Source: Psychroflexus sp. MES1-P1E
GTDB lineage: Bacteria > Bacteroidota > Bacteroidia > Flavobacteriales > Flavobacteriaceae
Direction of reading: 5' to 3'
Assembly: GCF_002836055.1 (NCBI RefSeq)
Contig: NZ_PJBS01000309.1
Location: 1-64,000, forward strand
Length of the DNA: 64,000 nt
Shown: positions 54,935-63,602 of the stretch, one piece after another
How positions within the stretch are numbered: the stretch's first letter is position 1
How the letters are laid out: the number at the start of each line of letters is the position of its first letter
The notes under the pieces: generated by a model
Told to the model about the DNA's origin: nothing
Database searches by the model: none
The model's input: the letters and a program-made list of their open reading frames with translations, nothing else
Position numbers and translations under genes: made by a program

Positions 54935-55644
54935 CTATAAACTTACTTTTTTATCTGTTCTAAAAAGAGAATAACAGCTTGCTCCAATAGGGATTTCTTG
55001 GGTATTCACGTCTATATCATGTGAGGTGAATGCTGTGATTTTTGAAGTATTGATAATATAAGAGCGGTAAATTCTTAAAAACTGATGAATAGACAATTCT
55101 TGTTCCATTTCACCTAGCTTATATTTTGAAATTATAGACGTGTCATTTTTTAAATGAATTTTAATGTAATCTTTTAAACTTTCGATATATACAATATCAT
55201 CTAGGATTATTTTATGGTGTCTGTTTCCTGATTTTACCACTATATAATCCGATAGTACGAGTTCTCTTTGAACTGGTTCAACTGTATTTGCAGTCTGCCT
55301 AAAAAACTTATCTATTGCTTTTGCAAAACGCTCAAAAGTCACTGGCTTTAATAAATAATCTACCGTTTCTAAGTCATAACTTTCCAGTGCATACTCTCTG
55401 TATGCAGTAGTAAATATTGTTTAGAAGGATTTTTTAATGTTTTCAGAAAGTCTATTCCCGTTAAATGGGGCATCTTAATATCTAAAAACATCAAATCGAT
55501 TACCTGTGTGTTTACTATCTCAAACGCTTTTAACGCGCTATTACTGGTTGCTACAACTTCTAATGAATCAATTTGAGAGACATGTTTTTCTATCAATCGA
55601 ATTGCCAAAGGTTCATCATCAACTATTAAACAGCGAATTTTCCT
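54935..55644 (-). pseudogene. LytTR response regulator, lost start codon and frameshift
   Basis: A receiver domain plus LytTR DNA-binding domain in broken form. The expected start of KIRCLIVDDEPLAIRLIEKH has AGG at 55642-55644 where ATG belongs, and no other start is in frame after the sensor stop. The frame reads through FLDIKMPHLTG to NPSK, then one A appears missing from the run at 55420-55422; adding it back continues as TIFTTAYREYALESYDLETV and joins the downstream frame LLKPVTFERF and the LytTR domain (about 55250-54935). It is 5 bases from the sensor remnant. Confidence 0.85.
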
Positions 55645-55649
55645 AGAAT

Positions 55650-56480
55650 TTAGTTATTTTTTATTTGAACGGTTACTGTAAATAATTTTGGAAGGGTGTT
55701 GATGCGCAATTCAAATCGATTAGGATAAGTTAAATTTAATTGTTTTTTTATGTTTTTTAAATCGATTGCTGTTCTTTCTATTTGATCTGGTTCTACAGCT
55801 ATGGTATTGGAAATTATAAATTTAAATTGAATATCAGTATTGTAAAAATCGATGTCTATTTTTGGTGAAACACTATCCTCTCCTGCTCCATGTTTAAATG
55901 CATTTTCTACGAGAGATAATAATATTAAGGGTGCAATTTTGCCATCTTGTTCAATATGATTGTTAAAATTAATTTGTAGACGATCATCATATCGTAATTT
56001 TTCTAGTTCAATATAATTTTCTAACAATTCTATCTCAGAGGATAAAGACACATATTTTGTATTGCAGCGAAACAAAACATGATCTAATATTTTAGATAAT
56101 TTTTCGATAGATTTTGGTGTTTTCGGTGAATTCTCTAGAGACAACACATAGATATTATTTAGTGTATTGAATAAGAAGTGTGGGTTTAGTTGCGCTTTTA
56201 GCATTTTTAGATCTGAAGCCACTTTTTCAGTTTTAGACGCAAGCTCTTTTTTCCTTTCTTTCTTTAAAATTAATAATAAATTTTAAAGAAAGAAATATAA
56301 AAACGGTAATATAAATATCTGGTAGATACGACAACAATAGTTGTTTGAAACCTATTAACATTTCTGCAATAATTTCTTGCTCAAATGGAGGTGTTCTTGC
56401 TAGAAGTTCTCCAATATAAACGATTAAAACTCGTCCTAAAACTGAAAAAACATAGGCAGATCGTACAAATAAAAGATCTT
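55650..56480 (-). pseudogene. LytS-type sensor histidine kinase, truncated and frameshifted
   Basis: The C-terminal kinase is intact from about 56222: LKAQLNPHFLFNTLNNIYVL (phospho-acceptor His) and LVENAFKHGAGED (N box). Upstream, translation of the minus strand from about 56480 gives membrane helices (VFSVLGRVLIVYIGELLA, LPDIYITVFIFLSLKFII) in another frame that joins the kinase frame if one A is removed from the run at 56247-56252. Beyond 56480 a stop closes the frame, so the first membrane helices are missing. This accounts for most of the gap 56223-56566. Confidence 0.82.
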
Positions 56481-56514
56481 AATTATTTTTTTGAAGCACA
56501 TATTGAAATCAGAA

Positions 56515-56545
56515 AACCCTCTAATTATGAAAAATATAGAGGGTT
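56515..56545 (-). terminator. Intrinsic terminator after the DUF5606 gene
   Basis: A perfect 9-bp stem (AACCCTCTA at 56515-56523, TAGAGGGTT at 56537-56545) with a 13-base loop; on the minus strand the stem runs straight into TTCTG after TTTT-like bases. It lies 21 bases past the DUF5606 stop. Confidence 0.7.
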
Positions 56546-56566
56546 GAATTGATATAAGTGTAGAAA

Positions 56567-57013
56567 TTATTTTTCTTTTGTGTCTTCAGTCTTTTGTCCA
56601 TCAGCTGTTTGCCCTTCATCTTTTGGCTCTGAAAAATCTGTAATTTCTTTAGATATCAAAAGATTATACCACTGCAAAACTTTCTTAATATCTGAAGGAT
56701 AAACACGTTCTTCATCGTATTCTGGAAGAATTTCACTAAAATAATCAGTCAATTCCTTTTTAGAAGATTTATGATCTATGGATTTTGTCCCTTCTTCCTT
56801 GTCAAAAATCTTTTGAAAAACTAACCTTAGGGGTATTTCTTCCGTATAGGTGTAAATGGCAATTTCACTTAAGATGCTGACATTATTTTTCATGCTCACA
56901 GGAATTTTTTTACCATCGATAAATGACTCTGCTAAAAAACCACCTCTGGTTTGAGCTTTTAATTCAAAAAGTCCGGGTTTACCGGATATAGATAATACTT
57001 TGTCTAATTTCAT
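56567..57013 (-). CDS. DUF5606 family protein
   Basis: A 148-residue cytosolic protein whose N-terminus LDKVLSISGKPGLFELKAQTRGGFLAESFIDGKK is the DUF5606 pattern (positions 3-36). An acidic, Glu/Lys/Asp/Thr-rich tail follows after about 125. Function unknown. It is third in the run ruvX, def, DUF5606; in relatives I recall mazG next, but here the run ends at the terminator at 56515-56545. Confidence 0.8.
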   Translation of the reverse strand: MKLDKVLSISGKPGLFELKAQTRGGFLAESFIDGKKIPVSMKNNVSILSEIAIYTYTEEIPLRLVFQKIFDKEEGTKSIDHKSSKKELTDYFSEILPEYDEERVYPSDIKKVLQWYNLLISKEITDFSEPKDEGQTADGQKTEDTKEK

Positions 57014-57066
57014 ACGTTATATTTTTGGCTGGCAAATATGCAAATTGTTTAGCTTTATAAGCTGAT

Positions 57067-57657
57067 CTATCTAATTTTTTTAGCTAGTGGATATTTCATC
57101 CTATATCCAACCTCTATTTTACCCTTGGAGATATTGGTCAATTTATTTTTTATGAGTCTTTTCTTCAAGCTAGAAATCCTATCTGTAAATAAAACTCCCT
57201 CAATATGATCGTATTCATGTTGAACCACACGAGCAGCAAGGCCCGACAGCTTTTCCTTTTGGAGAGTGAAATTTTCATCCAGATACTCGACCGTGATCTC
57301 AGGCTTTCTAAATATGTCTTCATGTACATCTGGTATGCTCAAACAGCCTTCGTTAAAATCCCATTCTATACCGTTTTCTTCGATAATTTTTGGATTGATA
57401 AACACGCGCTTAAAGGCCTCTAACTCTTTTTTTTCAAGCTCACTAAGAGACTCATCTTCAGAAAAAGGCTTAGCATCTACAATAAACAAACGAATAGAAA
57501 GTCCTATTTGCGGTGCTGCTAGTCCTACTCCACTTGCATTATACATGGTTTCAAACATATTTTCTAAGAGCTCATCAATTTTCGGATGATCCTTCGAAAT
57601 GTCTTCTGCTTTTTTCTTTAGCACAGGAGAGCCATAAGCTGCAATCGGTAATATCAT
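57067..57657 (-). CDS. def: Peptide deformylase
   Basis: Removes the formyl group from N-terminal Met. From the ATG at 57657 the protein has 196 residues, beginning MILPIAAYGSPVLKKKAEDI. All three motifs are present: GVGLAAPQIG near 42-51, EGCLSIPDV with the metal Cys near 116-124, and QHEYDHIEGVLF with HExxH near 157-168. An upstream reading from 57687 adds ten atypical residues. It partners map functionally. Confidence 0.94.
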   Translation of the reverse strand: MILPIAAYGSPVLKKKAEDISKDHPKIDELLENMFETMYNASGVGLAAPQIGLSIRLFIVDAKPFSEDESLSELEKKELEAFKRVFINPKIIEENGIEWDFNEGCLSIPDVHEDIFRKPEITVEYLDENFTLQKEKLSGLAARVVQHEYDHIEGVLFTDRISSLKKRLIKNKLTNISKGKIEVGYRMKYPLAKKIR

Positions 57658-57758
57658 AATCTCAATTTTACGTGAGAGGGCATCCACCCTTTAGTTTAGG
57701 GTTGCAAAAATACAGGTTTTATTTCTTTTGGTTTGGATAATCTTTTGTTTTCAACAAA

Positions 57759-58172
57759 TTATATATATTGAAGATAATTTTGAAGTATAATCGTAGCGCT
57801 AATTTCGTCGACTAAGCCTTTATTTTGACGTTGTTTCTTCTTTAAACCAGAATCAATCATAGTTTGAAAAGCCATTTTTGAAGTAAACCGTTCGTCTATC
57901 CTTTTAATCACAAGAGAGGGGAATAATGCCTGCACATCCTCTATAAAATAGAGAATATTTTTTTCCAACTGCATGGGTTTGCCATCAATGTGTTTGGGTT
58001 GACCTACAACTACTGTATCCACAGACTCTTCTTTGATTATTTTTTTCAACTCTTGCATTAAATTCCTAGTCTCTACGGTTTTTAAACCAGAGGCTATCAT
58101 CTTCATTTCATCAGAAATGGCTATTCCTGTTCTTTTCATACCAAAATCTAAGGCGATAACTTTAGTTTTCAT
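57759..58172 (-). CDS. ruvX: Holliday junction resolvase-like RuvX/YqgF
   Basis: A 137-residue RNase H-fold protein from the ATG at 58172: VIALDFGMKRTGIAISD near 5-21 has the first catalytic Asp, VVGQPKHIDGKPMQ near 57-70, RIDERFTSKMAF near 96-107 the Glu, and GLVDEISATIILQNYL near 119-134 the last Asp. RuvX relatives act in 16S rRNA 5'-end maturation and possibly recombination. It heads the ruvX-def-DUF5606 run and is divergent from dapD. Confidence 0.9.
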   Translation of the reverse strand: MKTKVIALDFGMKRTGIAISDEMKMIASGLKTVETRNLMQELKKIIKEESVDTVVVGQPKHIDGKPMQLEKNILYFIEDVQALFPSLVIKRIDERFTSKMAFQTMIDSGLKKKQRQNKGLVDEISATIILQNYLQYI

Positions 58173-58256
58173 ATTGTCTATTATGCAACAAAGATAAGGC
58201 ATCCACTAAGAATCTGGATTTAATCATAAACCTTATCTTCGCAAAAAAATTCGATA

Positions 58257-59072
58257 ATGGAAGACTTAAAACAGAAGATACTAGAAGCTTGGGACAATCG
58301 AGACTTACTTCAAGAAAAGGAAACTATTGAGGCCATTCGTACTGTTATTTCTAGACTAGATAGTGGTGAATTACGTTGTGCCGAACCCACTACAGAAGGC
58401 TGGCAAGTCAACGAATGGGTAAAAAAAGGGGTGGTCTTGTATTTTCCAATTCAAAAAATGGAAACTATGGAAGCCGGAATTTTTGAATATCATGATAAAA
58501 TACCACTAAAAACAGGATATAAAGAGAAAGGAATACGCGTAGTCCCTAATGCTATTGCAAGGCATGGAGCTTATATTTCTAAAGGTGTCATTATGATGCC
58601 GAGTTATGTGAACATAGGCGCTTATGTGGATGAAGGGACTATGGTAGATACGTGGGCAACTGTAGGAAGTTGTGCTCAAATAGGTAAAAATGTGCATTTA
58701 TCTGGAGGGGTTGGAATTGGAGGAGTTTTGGAACCACTTCAAGCCTCACCGGTAATAATAGAAGACGGTGCTTTTATAGGGAGCCGCTGTATTGTTGTTG
58801 AAGGCGTAAGGGTAGAAAAAGAGGCCGTTTTAGGTGCCAATGTGGTATTGACCATGAGCACCAAAATTATAGATGTAACTGGAGATAAACCTGTTGAAAC
58901 GAAGGGAGTTATACCAGCACGCTCTGTTGTGATTCCTGGCAGTTATACCAAAAAATTTCCAGCAGGTGAATTCAATGTTCCCTGTGCCTTAATCATCGGT
59001 AAACGGAAAGAGAGTACAAACAAAAAGACGTCCCTTAACGATGCTTTGAGAACGTATGATGTAGCGGTGTAA
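58257..59072 (+). CDS. dapD: 2,3,4,5-tetrahydropyridine-2,6-dicarboxylate N-succinyltransferase
   Basis: Lysine/diaminopimelate pathway enzyme using succinyl-CoA. The 271-residue protein has an N-terminal helical domain and, from about residue 105, a left-handed beta-helix of hexapeptide repeats (VNIGAYVDEGTMVDTWATVGSCAQIGKNVHLSGGVGIGGVLEPLQ, about 118-162). Asp and Glu in MVDTWATVG and VEGVRVEKE are the active-site region. Further steps besides dapA are not in the window. Confidence 0.96.
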   Translation: MEDLKQKILEAWDNRDLLQEKETIEAIRTVISRLDSGELRCAEPTTEGWQVNEWVKKGVVLYFPIQKMETMEAGIFEYHDKIPLKTGYKEKGIRVVPNAIARHGAYISKGVIMMPSYVNIGAYVDEGTMVDTWATVGSCAQIGKNVHLSGGVGIGGVLEPLQASPVIIEDGAFIGSRCIVVEGVRVEKEAVLGANVVLTMSTKIIDVTGDKPVETKGVIPARSVVIPGSYTKKFPAGEFNVPCALIIGKRKESTNKKTSLNDALRTYDVAV

Positions 59073-59073
59073 A

Positions 59074-59173
59074 CCCCTCCTAGCCTCACCAAAGGGGAAG
59101 AGTTTATTAATATTATGATAAAAACAAGATTAGATTCAGAAAGCATAAGTCCCCCATTGGAATGTGGTGGGGA
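59074..59173 (+). repeat. Paired GC-rich hairpin repeat spanning the dapD-GT9 junction
   Basis: Two short inverted repeats: CCCCT at 59074-59078 with AGGGG at 59093-59097, and TCCCC at 59150-59154 with GGGGA at 59169-59173. The sequence between them is AT-rich. The left piece resembles the intergenic CCCCTCCTAGCCTC...GGGGA repeat seen in many flavobacterial genomes. The right piece lies inside the start of the GT9 gene. No other copy was seen in this window. Confidence 0.5.
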
Positions 59174-60242
59174 GACTCCTAGAATATTGATAATTCAACA
59201 AAAAATGATTGGGGACGTTCTCGTCTCCAGTCTTATTTGTGAGAATCTAAAAAAAAACTATCCGAATTCGGAAATTCATTATCTTATTAATCGGTTTACA
59301 ATGCCAGTCATTGAAAACAATCCTCATATAGATGAAATCATAGTCTTTGAAGAACTTTATAAAAGCAACAAAATAGAGTTTTTTAAATTTTTGAAAGACA
59401 TAAAAAAGAGTCGTTATGACATTGTAATTGATGCATACGGTAAACTAGAAAGTAATCTCATCACCTTAAGTTCTGGCGCTAAAACGAAAATAAGCTGGAA
59501 AAAAAGCCATACTAGGTTTATATATACTCACCTTTTTAAAAACTCTACAAAACCCAAAACAAATGCTGGAATTGCCATAGAAGATAGGTTGAAACTACTA
59601 ACTCCATTCAATTTGAAGTTGCCACTTATTACCCGTCCTAAAATTTATTTGACTGATACTGAAATTTCTAAAGCTAGAGGCTTACTGAAACGATCTAAGA
59701 TTAACATGACTAAGCCTCTTTATATGGTAAGTGTTTTAGGGAGTAGCTCTATCAAATCCTATCCTTTCGAGTATATGGCCATAGTAATGGATTATATTAT
59801 AGAGAGTACGGATGCTCAACTTCTTTTCAATTATGTCCCTAATCAAAAAGAAGAAGTCTTGGATATTTACAATTTATGCAAGAAGCAAACTCAAGAGCAA
59901 ATTTTTATCGAAATAAAACCAAATAGCATTAGAGAATTCCTTGCAATGACGAGCTCATGCGACGCTTTAATAGGAAATGAAGGTGGTGCTGTAAATATGG
60001 CAAAAGCAATTCAAATTCCAACCTTTACCATTTTTTCACCTTGGATAGATAAAAAAGTCTGGAGTTCTTTTGAGGATGGAAACCAGAACATCTCTATTCA
60101 TCTTAATGAACTAATTCCTGACTACTACTCAGGGAAAAAGTTTAAAAATTTAAAAGCTAAAAGTCTTGAATTATATCGAAAATTAAGCCCAGACAAGGTG
60201 ATTAAAAAATTAGATCGTTTTCTACTTAACATTAAAGAGTAG
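59115..60242 (+). CDS. Glycosyltransferase family 9 (heptosyltransferase type)
   Basis: A 375-residue GT9 enzyme, the family of ADP-heptose:LPS heptosyltransferases. The N-terminal Rossmann half starts RILIIQQKMIGDVLVSSLICENL with the conserved D of GDVL near residue 35, and the C-terminal half has GNEGGAVNMAKAIQIPTFTIFSPW near 289-312 (nucleotide-sugar loop). The usual protein would start near the TTG at 59187; the extra residues 1-24 come from the hairpin repeat, so the true start is unsure. It likely builds LPS core. Confidence 0.86.
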   Translation: MIKTRLDSESISPPLECGGETPRILIIQQKMIGDVLVSSLICENLKKNYPNSEIHYLINRFTMPVIENNPHIDEIIVFEELYKSNKIEFFKFLKDIKKSRYDIVIDAYGKLESNLITLSSGAKTKISWKKSHTRFIYTHLFKNSTKPKTNAGIAIEDRLKLLTPFNLKLPLITRPKIYLTDTEISKARGLLKRSKINMTKPLYMVSVLGSSSIKSYPFEYMAIVMDYIIESTDAQLLFNYVPNQKEEVLDIYNLCKKQTQEQIFIEIKPNSIREFLAMTSSCDALIGNEGGAVNMAKAIQIPTFTIFSPWIDKKVWSSFEDGNQNISIHLNELIPDYYSGKKFKNLKAKSLELYRKLSPDKVIKKLDRFLLNIKE

Positions 60243-61044
60243 ATAGTCCTTTTTGTGTTTTTATGACTTTATTTTTCTTGGTGAGTCTTCTGATTTCATT
60301 ATTTTTTTCAATGGCCTTTTGATTTATATAACCCTTTGAGTGTTCCAAATGAACACAAATAGCATAATATCGTATCTGAATGGGTTTTACACCTAGGTTC
60401 ACCAACCGTTCACCGAATTCTCTATCCTCTCCACCATATTTCATGTCATTATTAAAGCCATTAATCTCTAAAATTTTGGACTTCCAAGTAGAAGCGTTAT
60501 GTCCATTCCAGCTTTGCTTAGTTGTTGTTAAGCTATTTAATAACATAGGTAAAAAAGATGAAGATGCTAATTTTAGATTCTTCAGAGAGGTTTTTAGCCC
60601 CCTTTCTGTGAGCCATTTTAATTCAAAACAATGTTGACCCATTATGTCTTGCTTTTTAATTCTATTTGAAATAGAAAGTGGCAGTTTAAAATATCCACCA
60701 GATAAAAAACTATTTTTCCTCCTAAATTTAAGGTGGGTTTCCACAAAATCATTCCTTGGGATACAGTCACCATCTGTAAAAATACAATAGTCAGATTTTG
60801 TAGCTAAAATAGCTTTGTTTAAAATTTTAGTTTTCTGGAAACCGTCGTCCTTATGCCAAACATGGGTTATCAAAAGAGTAGTTTCACTACTGATTTTTTT
60901 TAGCATCAATTTTGTCTCATCAGTAGAACCATCATCTGCAATAATAATTTCAAAATCATTTATGGTTTGTATACTAAAGCCCAAAAGTACCTTTTCTAGC
61001 CATAAAGGAGAATTATAAGTACTTATGATAATAGATGCCTGCAT
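60232..61044 (-). CDS. Glycosyltransferase family 2
   Basis: A 270-residue GT-A enzyme: ASIIISTYNSPLWLEKVL near 3-20, IIIADDGSTDET near 33-44, FTDGDCIPRNDF near 89-100 (DxD-like DGD), and a C-terminal GINGFNND...GGEDREFGERL-type region near 196-215, as in the galactosyltransferase-type C-domain. A cytosolic inner-leaflet glycan enzyme with unknown sugar. Its end overlaps the convergent GT9 by 11 bases. Confidence 0.88.
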   Translation of the reverse strand: MQASIIISTYNSPLWLEKVLLGFSIQTINDFEIIIADDGSTDETKLMLKKISSETTLLITHVWHKDDGFQKTKILNKAILATKSDYCIFTDGDCIPRNDFVETHLKFRRKNSFLSGGYFKLPLSISNRIKKQDIMGQHCFELKWLTERGLKTSLKNLKLASSSFLPMLLNSLTTTKQSWNGHNASTWKSKILEINGFNNDMKYGGEDREFGERLVNLGVKPIQIRYYAICVHLEHSKGYINQKAIEKNNEIRRLTKKNKVIKTQKGLSTL

Positions 61045-61172
61045 TTAAAAGAATTATGGGGCAAAAATAAAATTTTTTATAGTTTATTAAATCAATTGCC
61101 TATTTATTATGAAAGAACACTTACAATATTTTACATTTGCATTTTAGCACCTATCTAACTTCTTCTTTATCT

Positions 61173-61931
61173 ATGCCCAAGATTTCGGCACTTATCATTA
61201 CTTTAAATGAAGCAAAAAATATTGCTGACGTTATAGATAATCTGGATTTTGCAGATGAAATTATAGTTGTAGACTCCTATTCTCAAGACTCTACCGTAGA
61301 AATTGCAGAAGCTTATCAAAATGTTATTGTACATAAACATAAGTTTGAGAATTTCACAAAACAAAGAAATTTTGCACTTAGCAAAGCTAATCATGAATGG
61401 ATACTATTTTTGGACGCCGACGAAAGGATTCCCGGAGTTTTAAAACATGAAATCTTGGAGACCATCCAATCTAAGAAAACTGCAGATGCCTATTATTTTT
61501 ATAGAAAATTCATGTTCAAAAGTCGTCCCTTACACTTCAGTGGTTGGCAAACTGACAAAAATATAAGATTATTTAAAAAAAGTAAATCTACGTATACCGA
61601 GGGACGCTTGGTACATGAAGTTCTAGAAGTGAATGGCAAAGTGACAAATTTGCAACATCATCTTATTCATTATTCATATGAAAACTACATTTCTTATAAG
61701 AAAAAAATGCTAAGCTATGCAAGTTTAAAAGCTAAAGAACTTTTTCTTAAGGGAGTTGAGCCAAACCCGTATCATTTTATTATTAAACCCGTATACAAGT
61801 TTTTGTACAGCTATATTATTCGTCTTGGCGTTTTAGATGGAAGAAAAGGTATAATTATCTGTTATTTAAATGCTTTGAGTATTTACAAACGTTATCCTTA
61901 CTTAAAAGAACTTATAAAAACTTCAGAATAG
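61173..61931 (+). CDS. Glycosyltransferase family 2, WaaE/KdtX-like
   Basis: A 252-residue enzyme from the ATG at 61173. ALIITLNEAKNIADVI near 5-20, EIIVVDSYSQDSTVEIA near 32-48, KQRNFALSKANHEWILFLDADERI near 66-90 (DAD) and GRLVHEVLEV near 148-157 are the signature of LPS-core beta-glucosyltransferases of the WaaE type. A TTG at 61137 would add 12 odd residues. TACATTTG at 61132-61139 matches the Bacteroidota -7 element. Its end overlaps the convergent Kdo-kinase-like gene by 9 bases. Confidence 0.87.
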   Translation: MPKISALIITLNEAKNIADVIDNLDFADEIIVVDSYSQDSTVEIAEAYQNVIVHKHKFENFTKQRNFALSKANHEWILFLDADERIPGVLKHEILETIQSKKTADAYYFYRKFMFKSRPLHFSGWQTDKNIRLFKKSKSTYTEGRLVHEVLEVNGKVTNLQHHLIHYSYENYISYKKKMLSYASLKAKELFLKGVEPNPYHFIIKPVYKFLYSYIIRLGVLDGRKGIIICYLNALSIYKRYPYLKELIKTSE

Positions 61932-62678
61932 GGATTTAATTTTTTTCTTCCGTTTTTGTTTCGAATGGAATTTTTTTTGAAACTCAGACGTGAAATTCCA
62001 CATTATTTCAAATACTTCTGTATTGGGTTTCTTTATGAGCTTTGCATATTCATCGCTCATTATTTTAACCATTTCTCTTTTGGGAGTCAACCGCCTTAAG
62101 TTATACATGCGCTCCTTAAAACTTAAAGTTTTAAACTGCATTCTATTAAGATCTACAAGAGAAAAGTCATATCCAGAATCAGTGATAAAAATCAGGGTGT
62201 TCCCCGGAGAATGGTCCTGAAATTCAATTCTACTTTCGTGTAGATCAAAAGAAAACCTTGTAAATGCTCTGAGAATTTCTTCATGATTTGGAAAATCAGG
62301 TTCATGGACAAGTTCCCGATAAGTAAGATCTGGAGACTGATGTAAACTGATGTAAAATGACTTTCCAAAACCAAAGCCATTATTAAATTCAAAAAAGGCA
62401 ATAGGCTCAGGCGTGCCGACTCCTTTTTCGTTTAAAATCGTTGCATACTCAAAAGAACGTTTAGCTTTAGATTTTCTAAAATATTGGTACGCAATTTTGT
62501 TGATGAAATTAGGCTCTTTAAAAGATTTAATATTTAATGTTTTACCCTCAAAATTTACAGTTTTTATTATATTTCTATCTCCGTCACTAAAAACAGTACC
62601 GATACTTTCGAAAGAAATAACAAGTGCGGTTAAGGCTGTTTTGTATTGTTTATAAGTAGAGTTAAAATTTGAGTCCAT
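61923..62678 (-). CDS. Kdo kinase / LPS-core kinase family protein
   Basis: A 251-residue protein-kinase-like enzyme of the KdkA/WaaP/InaA group. The N-lobe Lys is in TLNIKSFKEP near 47-56, the catalytic loop is FQDHSPGNTLIF near 152-163 (Asp and Asn present), and the metal-binding DFG-equivalent is SLVDLNRMQ near 172-180. A basic tail (QKRKKKIKSLF) ends it. It phosphorylates Kdo or heptose in the LPS inner core. It sits convergent with a WaaE-type GT and divergent from another GT2. Confidence 0.83.
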   Translation of the reverse strand: MDSNFNSTYKQYKTALTALVISFESIGTVFSDGDRNIIKTVNFEGKTLNIKSFKEPNFINKIAYQYFRKSKAKRSFEYATILNEKGVGTPEPIAFFEFNNGFGFGKSFYISLHQSPDLTYRELVHEPDFPNHEEILRAFTRFSFDLHESRIEFQDHSPGNTLIFITDSGYDFSLVDLNRMQFKTLSFKERMYNLRRLTPKREMVKIMSDEYAKLIKKPNTEVFEIMWNFTSEFQKKFHSKQKRKKKIKSLF

Positions 62679-62744
62679 AAATACTATTTAATTTTCAAAT
62701 TTAAAACTATAGAGGGTCTTATGCAGATTTCTAAAGCAATTTAT

Positions 62745-62774
62745 TTTAACAGATGCAAAACTTAATTACATTTG
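62745..62774 (+). promoter_or_regulatory. Candidate promoter for the GT2 at 62797
   Basis: TACATTTG at 62767-62774 is an exact TAnnTTTG -7 element; TTTA at 62745-62748, 18 bases upstream, is one mismatch from the TTTG -33 element. The start codon is 22 bases further on. Confidence 0.45.
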
Positions 62775-62796
62775 TAGGTTAACAATTTAAATATTC

Positions 62797-63600
62797 ATGA
62801 AGCCATTTCCTAAATGCAGTCTTATAACTCCCACTTATAATTGGCCAGATGCTCTAGAATTATTATTAAAAAGTCTGATGTATCAGACTTTTTTACCAGA
62901 TGAAGTGATAATTGCTGATGATGGCTCCAATGCTGAGACATCATTACTGATCAAGAATTATCAAGAAAAACTCTCTGTTCCTCTTATTCACATCAGGCAT
63001 GAGGACAAAGGAAATAGGAAGCCAAGAATTATGAATAAAGCCGTCGCGAAGGCAAAATATCCCTATATTATAGAAATTGATGGTGATATTATAATGCACA
63101 GACACTTTATAAAAGATCACTTGAAGTTTGCCGAAAAAGGCTTTTATTTATATGGTTCTCGTGCTAACATTCAAGAAAATTATTTAACCGAAATTTTCAT
63201 TAATAAGCACACGCAGTTTAACTATTTTTCAAAAGGTATTAAGAAACGTGGCCGGTCCATTCACTTGCCGTTTTTAGCTCATTTTTTTAAGCCAATTACT
63301 GAACGCTCACAAAAATTGAGAGGCTGCAACATGTCGTTTTGGCGAGACGATTTTATAAAGGTAAATGGTTTTAATGAAAATTTGGTTGGATGGGGAATTG
63401 ATGATTCCGAGATGATTCAACGACTTCATAACATTGGAATTAAAGGAAAGAGACTTAAATTTGCCGGAATCGCTTATCACATTTATCACAAAGAACAATC
63501 AAAATCACACATAGACATTAACTTGGCTATCGAACGGGAAACCACTAAAGCTCAAATTAAACGCTGTGAAGTTGGTATAAATCAATTTTTAGAAGTTTAG
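62797..63600 (+). CDS. Glycosyltransferase family 2
   Basis: A 267-residue GT-A enzyme: CSLITPTYNWPDALELLLKSL near 7-27, VIIADDGSNAETSLL near 37-51, YIIEIDGDIIMHRHF near 90-104 (DGD), and a C-terminal region with RGCNMSFWRDDFIKVNGFNENLVGWGIDDSEM (about 174-205; the W-G-x-D-D-S-E is the acceptor-side motif). It resembles the enzyme at 60232 in design, so the two may be distant paralogues. It lies 2 bases before the next GT2. Confidence 0.88.
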   Translation: MKPFPKCSLITPTYNWPDALELLLKSLMYQTFLPDEVIIADDGSNAETSLLIKNYQEKLSVPLIHIRHEDKGNRKPRIMNKAVAKAKYPYIIEIDGDIIMHRHFIKDHLKFAEKGFYLYGSRANIQENYLTEIFINKHTQFNYFSKGIKKRGRSIHLPFLAHFFKPITERSQKLRGCNMSFWRDDFIKVNGFNENLVGWGIDDSEMIQRLHNIGIKGKRLKFAGIAYHIYHKEQSKSHIDINLAIERETTKAQIKRCEVGINQFLEV

Positions 63601-63602
63601 AA

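Noticed and set aside
57266-57589. Open frame of 107 codons on the plus strand
   Set aside because: It lies wholly inside def on the opposite strand and its translation is Ser-rich and without a family; it is a shadow of the real gene.
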